A stretch of 31,760 nt of DNA from Reclinomonas americana ATCC 50394 (taxonomy: Eukaryota > Jakobida > Jakobea > Jakobida), in NCBI GenBank assembly GCA_048213135.1, contig PS015201.1, forward strand, positions 1 through 31,760. The letters are read 5' to 3'. The position numbers and the translations under genes are program-made. The notes below the pieces were generated by a model that was given only the letters and a program-made list of their open reading frames with translations, searched no databases and was not told where the DNA came from. Positions 1 through 8,008 of the stretch are shown here, piece by piece (position 1 is the stretch's first letter; each line of letters begins with the position of its first letter).

Positions 1-273
1 GTGAGTGAGTGAGTGAGTGAGTGAGTGAGTGAGTGAGTGAGTGAGTGAGTGAGTGAGTGAGTGAGTGAGTGAGTGAGTGAGTGAGTGAGTGAGTGTGAGA
101 GAGAGAGAATGAGTGAGTGAGTGAGTGAGTGAGTGAGTGAGTGAGGGACTGAGAGAGAGAGAGAGAGTGAGTGAGCGAGAGAGAGAGAGTGAGTGAGTGA
201 AGGGGTGAGTGAGTGAGTGAGTGAGCGAATGAGTGAGTGAAAGAGTGAGAGAGTGAGTGAGTGAGGGAGAGCA
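1..273. repeat. GTGA tetranucleotide microsatellite with GA interruptions
   Basis: Positions 1-94 are an almost perfect run of the tetranucleotide GTGA. It continues with GA-rich interruptions to about 273. There is no coding signal in it. The window edge falls inside the array, so its true length is unknown. Confidence 0.97.
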
Positions 274-351
274 GAGTTCGTCTTTTTGATGACATTGATC
301 ATGCGTGTCTCTGTGTTGCGCACTGACAGAGAGTGCGCGTGAGTTCATATG

Positions 352-384
<33 letters not shown>

Positions 385-1656
385 TCTCTCTCTCTCTCTT
401 GTGCGAGCGTGAGTGTGTGAGAATGCAAACTGATGCAGCGCGCGGGTTCTGTCTGTCATGACACGCAACTGTGCCGGCGGTCTCCATCTTTGTTTGTTAA
501 CACACAGACACGCGCACTCTCTCACACTCTCTGCTTCTTACAAGCGCGCGGCCTTCTCTGTTCTCTCTCTTCTTTCTCACTGCGTGTTCGAGACGACCGT
601 TTTCCCGCTAAAAAGCAGCCGTTTATAATGTGTTGCATGTTGTGCAGTTTGTGAAGCTAAATGTAGGCACGCGTGGGCGTTTCGCTTGTCTCGCGCACGT
701 CTCATGCAGTGTGTGTGGTGTTCGCCGCACATGTGGTTGGTGGGCGAAGGAGAGGTGCAGAGGGAGAGGAGAGTTTGTGTCTGAATTTCTCCATGGCGCC
801 CAGAGCGGACACGGAGGCGTGGATGCTCCTTCTGTTGCTCTGTGTGCTTCGCGAGAGATCTCTGGAGTGCACATCGTGTGCCTCCCTGCCAGATGTGTGT
901 CGAGCTTCTATTTTTGCAGTCAGAACGTACAATCAACTGCCGTTGCGAGCGCACGTTGCAGAACCTGAATCAAAGCATTGTCACCATGCGTGCCTGCTGC
1001 TCACCACAGCTCTTTGGCAATGTGAGGTGCTCGTCGACACAGAACGATTGGTACAATGCATGAGATGTTGGCTCATGCATTGATACATCACCAGTACACA
1101 CCCAGCACTGCTGCGATTCCCTGTGCGTTCAGTGCGTACGACGCCGACTGGAAACTCTGTTCGCCGCTGTCGCTGCACACTCGAGGTTTCTTCTCTCTCT
1201 CTCTCTCTGCATCATCTCTCCTCTCTGTGCACTGCATGACTCCTCGTGAACGACCACACCCAGGCTGCAGAACACTCGTGCCCCCATCCTTCTCTCGCTA
1301 AGCGCTCTCTCAGACCCCGTGCTAGCCAAGTCACGCGGAGCTGCACCAACAGGAAATCCGTTCCTTGTTGTTCAGTAGTTGGAATACCAAAGTGCTACTA
1401 ACCCATCCCCAGGAGACGCAGAGCCTCTCAGTTTCTGTGCGCTGCCCTCTTCCTTGTGTCCCATCTCATGTTTCCACGCAGAGCCTCCTTCCACTACTCA
1501 GCTCTGCAAGCAATCATCTGGATTTCCCTCATCTCCTTCAACACACTCTCTTATTTCTGCGCAGAGCCTCCCCCCTCATCTGTACACGTTCCCGCTTCCA
1601 GCGGGATTCTTCTGCGCGCTGACCACTCTCTCTTCTCCTCCTCTTCAGCCTCCCAC
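274..1656. other. No recognisable gene; low-complexity DNA with short repeats
   Basis: This stretch holds a CA run (361-382), CT runs (about 385-400 and 1193-1208) and scattered short open frames that match no family I know and show no consistent exon structure. Between 1417 and 1570 the 11-mer CGCAGAGCCTC occurs three times (1417, 1477, 1560), each time after a pyrimidine-rich stretch. If the upstream-transcribed gene at 1657-2738 has further exons past its GTGAGT at 1658, they would lie here, but I could not identify one. Confidence 0.6.
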
Positions 1657-2738
1657 TCACGCCGCCGCCGCACGACTGCCAAAGCCAAACGAACGCTTCG
1701 CCGCCGGCGACGCACGCACCATGATTGCCAACAGTCCCCCATACAACGCGCCCGCCACCGTGCCCCACATCACGCCGGCGGAGCGGCCTGGCGCGCCCCA
1801 CAGCATGCCCACCACGGCGCCGGCCAGCGGCTTGGTGATGGCGTCGGAGATACCGGAAAAGGTGTGTGTCGAACGCATGCCAATGTCGGCGGCGGAGAGC
1901 AGCGCCGTGAAGGTGCCCAGCGACACCGACACGGCCACTCCGTGACGGACGGCCATCTGCGCAGGGGTGGAGAAAGGTCAGCATGGCACTCGAATCATTC
2001 CCGCCCACGGCAGTGGGAGAGGAAGAATCATTGCCCCCTCACACAGGACGACGCACCATGGCCATACTCGGCGCAATCGCAGCCGGCGGCATCAGCGTCA
2101 ACAGTGGGAAGGTGGCGCGCGGAAAGAATGCGCCCGAGACGGCGCCATACAGCAAGCCGGACGCAAATCCTGCGAGAATCTCTCGGGTTAACACCACCAT
2201 CACCACCATCTCTGTGTCACACCCCTGGCCGGTTGGCGCACCGAATATCGTGAGATTCTNNNNNNNNNNNNNNNNNNNNNNNNNNNNNNNNNNNNNNNNN
2301 NNNNNNNNNNNNNNNNNNNNNNNNNNNNNNNNNNNNNNNNNNNNNNNNNNNNNNNNNNNNNNNNNNNNNNNNNNNNNNNNNNNNNNNNNNNNNNNNNNNN
2401 NNNNNNNNNNNNNNNNNNNNNNNNNNNNNNNNNNNNNNNNNNNNNNNNNNNNNNNNNNNNNNNNNNNNNNNNNNNNNNNNNNNNNNNNNNNNNNNNNNNN
2501 NNNNNNNNNNNNNNNNNNNNNNNNNNNNNNNNNNNNNNNNNNNNNNNNNNNNNNNNNNNNNNNNNNNNNNNNNNNNNNNNNNNNNNNNNNNNNNNNNNNN
2601 NNNNNNNNNNNNNNNNNNNNNNNNNNNNNNNNNNNNNNNNNNNNNNNNNNNNNNNNNNNNNNNNNNNNNNNNNNNNNNNNNNNNNNNNNNNNNNNNNNCC
2701 CACTCGCGTACCACATGTACGGCCTTGGTCGGCTCCAT
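1657..2738 (-). CDS. Small glycine-rich membrane protein, possibly Tim17/Tim22/Tim23-like (contains an N gap)
   Basis: Two exons are visible: 2057-2211 and 1656+1 to 1956. They are joined by a 100-nt intron with a GTGCGT donor and a CGCAG acceptor, in phase. The joined protein has several hydrophobic segments with GxxxG-type spacing (ILAGFASGLLYGAVSG; later PLAGAVVGMLWGAPGRSAG and GTVAGALYGG). This resembles the Tim17/22/23 superfamily of mitochondrial inner-membrane proteins, but that is an inference from pattern only. A likely start codon lies at 2738-2736, beyond the 439-bp N gap, in the frame MEPTKAVHVVREW; its link to the exons cannot be seen. The frame ends at TGA 1657-1659. A GTGAGT donor overlaps that stop, so the last exon may instead continue leftwards. 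The putative start is only 82 bp downstream of the alpha-galactosidase stop, on the same strand. Confidence 0.4.
2260..2698. other. Assembly gap (N)
   Basis: 439 undetermined bases inside the small membrane-protein gene. Its middle exon or exons are probably lost here. Confidence 0.95.
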
Positions 2739-2820
2739 TGTTCGCAGCTAGGTAAGAAAAAAAAAAAAGGGAAAATAACAAACCGGGAGATCTCGTCGGG
2801 ACAACAACAACTGTCCTCGT

Positions 2821-4823
2821 TCACTTGAGCGGTGTCACGCGCAAAAATCGCACGCCGTGTGCCGGCGTGTCACCCTTCCACACAAACTTTTGCGTGGTAA
2901 ATGTTCCGAGGTCCTGGTGGCCCCACAAGTCGCGCACGCGGTAGCGCTGATCGGACGGCCAGCCAAAGGCGCGCACAAAGTCGACTGTGAAATCGGTGGC
3001 CGGTTTGTCGCCCTTGTTGTAGAGGACCACGGCGACGTCGCCTGCGNNNNNNNNNNNNNNNNNNNNAAGCAGGGAAGGGGATGAGTGGGGAAGGGAGGAA
3101 GGGAGGGAAGGGATGGAGGGAGAGAGGGAGGGAGAGGGAGGGAGGGGGAGGGAGAAGGAGAAGCCGGAGGGAGGGGGAAGAGGAGGAGAAGGAAAATGGA
3201 AAGAGACTCCTGTCGACGCAGCGGGAACAATACGCACCGCCATACAACTGGCGACCCCACACTTCGCGACTGTCAAACAGGCTGTCGATGTAGAGCCGAT
3301 GACCCTCCTCCTGCAGCGGGTCCTGGTTGATGGCAATGATCTCCGTGTTGAGGAGCACTACGCAAAAGAGTAAGTCAACATCCATGAAAGTACACGATGA
3401 CATCTCTCTCGCCAACCTTCGCGCTTGAAATCGGTAAAGTTGCGCGGGTCCGACGCGACAATCAGCGGCGAGTTCATCAGCGCCCACATGGAGAACTCGG
3501 TGCGGTACTCGTCGTGTGTTTGCAGTCTGTTGCGAGCACACAGTGAGCTGCAGTTTACAAGGGCCACACTCTCCTCCTCTAAACGACGCACCCCAAGTCA
3601 GTCATGAGGAAGTCCAAGTAGTTCCAGTAGCAGTCGCCGTTAATGTCGCAACCGGACTGCTGCCACACATTGTGCTTGGCGCTGTGCTCGATGATTTCGC
3701 GCGTCGTATGTGCCGAACCGCTCCACTGGTCGTGGTGATCGGTGGTGGTGCGGCCGGAGTTGGCGACGGCGCGCTGTGGCGAGAAAAGTGAGAGAGAAGA
3801 AGGCCAGCATTATTGCAATGTGGTGACCCTGGTGATGATGACGCGGTGCAACGAAACTCCCCACTCCCACGGCGACTCGATTCCCCACTCGCACATCTCC
3901 AGGAACATGGGACGGCCGGTCTTGTTCTGCGCCTCCTCCAGCTCGCGGTAGAGTACTTTCGGACCTGCGGCATCCACACGATGAGGATGAAGTCTGCGCT
4001 TCGAAAAAGAACAAGCGGATGTAACTGTGCGGGAACGTGTTGCACCCTGCAAGCCATGCGCGAGGTGAGCATCATGGAACTCGGCAAGCACGCGAGCTGT
4101 CACGCAACAATCCATCTTGATGTAATCCACACCCCAGCTGGCCAGTGTGGCCATGTCCTCCGGGTAGTGATCGAGAGAGCCGGGGCTGCGGTTGGTGCAC
4201 ACGAGTTTGCCGCTGCAAATGTACACACCAAAGTAGAAGCCGTGCTGGTGCGCGTAGTCGATGATGGGAGTCAGGCCGGCACTGGGAGAAGCGGTGAGTG
4301 GAGGTGATGGAGAGGGGAGAGGGAGGTGAAAGGGCGACGCAACGGGAATTCAGTGGCATTGGCCTGAAGCTTGCCCTGTGCGTCGCGCTCGGCGGCAATC
4401 CAGCAGTCGTCGAGGTTGATGAACTGTGGAGGTGGGAGTGAGGCGGGAGAGGAGGGGTTATGCGAGGGAAGAATGGCTTGCCTTGTATCCCGCATCGCGC
4501 ATGCCTGTGTTGATGATATGAGTGAGACAGAAAAGATAGTGGAGATGAGCAAGTTATGTTTTGTGCGATGCCGGCAGTGTGCGACGGAGTGTGCGAGTAA
4601 GCGTCAGGAGTACACTGAACACGCACCATTCTCGATCATGGCGTCCATGACGGAGAAGATCTCGGTCTGCACATGGAGAAGTGTGTGTGAGCGAGAGAGG
4701 GAGGAAAGCAAAGGGGGAACGAGTGAAGACGCAACTGAGTGGCACACATCGAGGCCGCAATTGGGCGAGAACTGCGACGGGTGATTGGACTCGGTGCACC
4801 AGGTGTTCCAGCCCATCGGAGGC
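2821..4823 (-). CDS. Alpha-galactosidase, glycoside hydrolase family 27 (first exon not resolved)
   Basis: GH27 enzymes hydrolyse terminal alpha-galactosyl residues of glycolipids, glycoproteins and oligosaccharides by a retaining mechanism, usually after secretion or in lysosome-like vacuoles. Ten exons in transcript order: 4823-4748, 4666-4627, 4504-4482, 4423-4344, 4281-4046, 3964-3858, 3773-3592, 3526-3417, 3357-3238, 3041-2821; every junction keeps phase. Landmarks are PPMGWNTW near the start, INLDDCW (substrate Asp pair), IKMDCC with the nucleophile Asp at 4112-4110, CEWG (the Glu of galactose-type enzymes), NSGRTTTD, WNYLDFL with the probable acid/base Asp at 3614-3612, SMWALMNSPL, and a C-terminal beta domain starting GGDVAVVLYNKG. 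The visible part is about 397 aa, normal for the catalytic region plus C-terminal domain. The third exon is only 23 nt and is followed by a GC-AG intron. The exon carrying the start codon and probable signal peptide lies somewhere in the pyrimidine-rich 4826-5290. Alpha-N-acetylgalactosaminidase is less likely because of the CEWG motif. Confidence 0.95.
3047..3066. other. Assembly gap (N) inside an alpha-galactosidase intron
   Basis: Twenty undetermined bases immediately next to the CGCAG acceptor at 3046-3042. The coding sequence is not affected. Confidence 0.95.
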
Positions 4824-4825
4824 CT

Positions 4826-5300
4826 GTGCACGGAGAGGGAGAAGTGAGAGGAGTCAAAGACGGAAGACAAGATCGGAAAAATAACAAAGGGCAGCAGGAG
4901 GGAAGGGGAAGGGAAGTGGAGGGAAGAGGAAAGAGGGAGAAGGGTGAGTGAGGGAGGAGGGAGGGAAGAGGAAGGGAAGGGGAAGGGGAAGGGTGAAGAG
5001 GGAAGAGTGAAAGGGAGTGGGTGAATGAGTGAGTGAGTGAGGCAGGGAACGAGTGAGTGAGAGTGGATGAAGGAAAAGAAGGAGGAAGAGGAGGAGGAGA
5101 AAGGAGAAGGAAGAGAAAGAAGGAAAACAAAGAGGAGGAGAGGCTAAACAGAGAGAGAGAGAGAGTGAGAGGCAAGAGAAGAGAGGAGAGAGAGTGAGTG
5201 AGAGGGCAAGAGAAGAGAGAGGGGAGAGAGGAGAGATTAAGATGAGGGACTGCATGATTGATTGATTGTAATGAATGCATCATGCAAGATGCTCATATCT
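4826..5300. repeat. Purine-rich tract (pyrimidine-rich in the alpha-galactosidase transcript)
   Basis: The plus strand is almost all A and G, with GAGT and GA runs. It is probably the first intron or 5' leader of the alpha-galactosidase gene. On the minus strand an ATG at 5255 opens a Leu/Ser-rich frame beginning MQSLILISPL. It could be a signal peptide, but it is indistinguishable from translated CT repeat. Confidence 0.7.
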
Positions 5301-5704
5301 CTCTCTGTGTGTGTACATGTGTATGTGTGTGTGTGCATTTGACAGTGTTAACACTCAACGATCGACCAAGCCCATTGTTCAGCGCACAGACCACCACTGA
5401 AACACTGATAAACACACAGAGAAACACAACAGAGTCTCTCATAAAGAGCACACAAATAGAGAGAGAGAAGAAAGAGACAATCACACAGTGACTCACTCGT
5501 TGTGTGCACGTGTGTGTGAGAGAGAGAGAGTGGGTGTGTGTGTGTGTGATATGCTGTGTTTGTTGCTTGTGAGAAGAGTGAAAGTGAATGTGTTGTTGAG
5601 TGTAAGGCGACTGATGAGCTGCTCTTCTGCTGTTGTGCAAGAGCAGGAGGAGGAGGAGGAGAGGCGAGGGAAGAGTTGAGTTTGAGTTGGAGAGAGAGAG
5701 AGAG

Positions 5705-5765
<61 letters not shown>

Positions 5766-5776
5766 CGACGACGACG
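5301..5776. repeat. GT, CA and GA microsatellites; no gene seen
   Basis: Short GT runs (about 5303-5335 and 5505-5548), a short unique stretch (5340-5480) and a GA dinucleotide array (5690-5762) ending in CGA triplets before an N gap. No supported exon. This is the divergent interval between the alpha-galactosidase gene and the plus-strand gene to the right. Confidence 0.7.
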
Positions 5777-5843
5777 NNNNNNNNNNNNNNNNNNNNNNNN
5801 NNNNNNNNNNNNNNNNNNNNNNNNNNNNNNNNNNNNNNNNNNN
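5777..5843. other. Assembly gap (N)
   Basis: 67 undetermined bases between a GA/CGA repeat and the ~120-bp tandem repeat. Confidence 0.95.
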
Positions 5844-6125
5844 GTGCTCAATGTCTCTTTTCTTCTTTGGTCTCAGTTGAGAGAGAGAGAGAGAGAGAGA
5901 GAGAGCACAATGAGGGTGTATGTGTGAGGAAGGGAGGCTGCATATGCTATCAGTCTCCTTCCTTGTGCTCACTGTCTCTTTTTCTTCTTTGGTCTCAGTG
6001 AGAGTGATTGAGAGAGCGCGCAAGAGAGCATTGTGAGGGCGTATGTGTGAGAGAGGGAGATTGCATGTATGCAATCAGTCTCTCTTTCCTCGTGCTTTCT
6101 GCTTTCTCTCTTTTCTAGTTTCAGA
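5844..6125. repeat. Tandem repeat, units of about 121-127 bp
   Basis: Copies begin at 5844, 5965 and 6092. The first two share, in order, GTGCTCA, CTGTCTCTTTT or ATGTCTCTTTT, CTTCTTTGGTCTCAGT, a GA tract, GAGGGYGTATGTGTGAG, a TGCAT-containing stretch and CAGTCTC. The third is partial (GTGCTTTCTG to TTTCAG). The start may be hidden by the preceding gap. Confidence 0.85.
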
Positions 6126-6336
6126 TCATGAGTTCTTTCTCACCCTCCTCGCTCGCTTCCTCCTCTGTTCTATGTTCTCTCTTGTCTCTCACTTGCTTGT
6201 GTGTCTTCTTCTCGTTCTGCAGTCGCAGTCTTCAAGTCCGCGTGCTATTCCTTGTCTGTGCCCCTCGCTGCCTTTCTCCTCTACTTGCGCACCTATTCCG
6301 TCGCCTCTCTCGGTTTTCTGCACAGCCTGTCAGTCG

Positions 6337-6382
<46 letters not shown>

Positions 6383-6577
6383 GTTCACCTGCTGCCTTTC
6401 GTCAATTCGTTTCTGTGCCTCTGTTTCCTTGCCTCCTCCGCCTGCCCGCATCCGCCTTCTTCTTCCCTTCAGTCGCCACTCCTCTCACTTGCTCGCAGTT
6501 ATCTTCGTTCTCTTCCACTAGCTTCCCTCCTCACCCTTCCTCCCTCTAACCTCCCCCTCTCTGCCCCCCTTCCTCAG
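6126..6577 (+). other. Pyrimidine-rich region with CT microsatellite, probable intron or leader
   Basis: The plus strand is strongly C/T-rich, with a CT dinucleotide array at about 6340-6381, and ends in a pyrimidine tract and CAG acceptor at 6575-6577. The 5' exon(s) of the following plus-strand gene should lie here or further left. Several open frames exist (for example through VAVFKSACYSLSVPLAAF near 6230), but low complexity prevents a confident call. Confidence 0.6.
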
Positions 6578-7915
6578 AAGCCGCCCTGTTCGACCGCTGG
6601 GCCCCCGGACCACCCACACCCTTGTCGCAGACGGTGTTCTGTCAGAGCATCGAGTTCCTGGCACCCGACGTGCAGGCCGAGAATTCCGTTCTGCAGCAGC
6701 GCGTGGATCAGCACATTGTGCGTGTGCTGCAGCAAAACGGCAAGCCGTCGTCCCAGCTGCTTGGCGACTTTGTGCAACAGGCCTCGCGAGGAGCGATTGT
6801 GCAGGATTACCAGTTTCGACAAGTTGCGTGTCAATCGAGTTCACATGCGCTGCGCCAATGTGCTCATTGATTCTGGCAGATATGGAATGGCCCTCTGCGC
6901 GGCAACTACTTGTATTCAGAGTTGCGACGTGTTTCTCCAGCCTTGAATGTCACAGTGAGACTGACACGTGCGTGCAGAGTGGCCTTTCCGCGCTCTCAAT
7001 TCCTTGTTCGCTTTCGTTTCACGGGCGTCAGCTACGAGTGCCACGTCAACGACATGCACCCACAACCCACGAATGACAATGGTGCGCATCAATCGACTCT
7101 TTCTTCTCTCGTTTACTCTCTCACTTTTATCCCTCGCCCCCAGACTACCACACACGAAAGGATGTGTGGGTACGCAATCCGAATCGCCACCTGGCCCCGC
7201 TGCGCTCGCTAGAGGACTCGGTCGGCGGTGACATTGACTACCTGGCCGGTAAATTCGGCGACCACATTCCCTGGCACGAATTGCGACACGGAGAGCCGTA
7301 CGAGGCCTCGGACACGATACTGCAGCTGGCCATGTATCCGGATTCGGATTGGGAGCAGGCGAGGCAGCTGCCTGCGGGAGAAGGTTTGTAAAGGGAAAGG
7401 AATTTGGAAGGGAGCCTGGGCACACTGAGTGTGTTATCTGTGCGTGTGCTCTCTCTCTCTCTCGTGTCTTTCACTCAGAGTGTGCTGATTGCGCATGTAC
7501 GGTTGTGCCCATCCTCCCTCCCCCTCATGCCCGCCCTCCCTCCTCCCTTCTCCATTCCTCAGTCTGGCAACCCCTGGGCGACCCCACCTACACCACGCTC
7601 TTCGCCAAGAACGTCGACGGGCACGCCGAAGACGCCGTGCACCAGTGGTGCGATGTCCACGCTTTCGAGTCGATTGCACGGCGCTTGCCGACCGCAGGCC
7701 CCGCCTTGCAACTGCCCTCGGCCGCCATGATATGGTGGCTCATCCGCTTGTGTGCCAGTGTGGAGCAGGTGGCGCAGCGCGTGCTCACCGGACCCTTTGT
7801 GGCGAACACGGTGGGGCGGCAGCCACCGGCGGCGGAGAGCAGTGGGGAGGCGCAACCACCACCAAAACCACCGCTCGAGCAGCTCATCCTCACCGTGCCC
7901 GCGGCGATCAAATAA
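6578..7915 (+). CDS. Unknown protein, four visible exons, 5' end missing
   Basis: Exons 6578-6822, 6880-7081, 7144-7383 and 7563-7915 join in phase (introns 57, 62 and 179 nt). The donors are GTTGCG, GTGCGC and GTTTGT, and the acceptors are CAG. The visible protein is about 345 aa. It starts in the middle of a codon, so at least one upstream exon is missing. Recognisable stretches are QSIEFLAPDVQAENSVLQQR, GVSYECHVNDMHPQPTND, RKDVWVRNPNRHLAPL and AAMIWWLIRLC. I recognise no family. It is soluble-looking, with a Pro/Gln/Glu-rich segment near the C terminus (APPPKPP-like) and no obvious membrane span. The TAA stop sits inside an AATAAA hexamer. The splicing of exon 2 could differ: GTGAGA at 6958 and a CAG at 7030-7032 could define a 75-nt intron, but using it breaks the frame. 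It is convergent with ATG11, with 93 bp between stop codons. Confidence 0.75.
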
Positions 7916-7916
7916 A
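7911..7916 (+). terminator. AATAAA polyadenylation hexamer overlapping the stop codon
   Basis: AATAAA at 7911-7916 contains the TAA stop (7913-7915) of the unknown plus-strand gene. A role as poly(A) signal is inferred from the sequence alone. A hexamer this close to the stop would make a very short 3' UTR, fitting the 93-bp convergent spacing. Confidence 0.45.
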
Positions 7917-8008
7917 ACCCCACGTAGATTTACGACAAGATTGTGTTCCAGATTTTTTACCAACGGTACTCTCTCTTCCCATTTTTTCTTCCTCGGTCAT
8001 CCTCATCG

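Noticed and set aside
27-1650. tRNA, rRNA or snRNA genes
   Set aside because: I looked for tRNA-like box A/B pairs and conserved snRNA words here and across the window and saw none I could support by eye.
4636-5283. Minus-strand 215-codon Ser/Leu/Pro-rich secreted protein
   Set aside because: Translated CT-rich intron or leader. Only its final part overlaps real alpha-galactosidase exons, and in a different frame arrangement.
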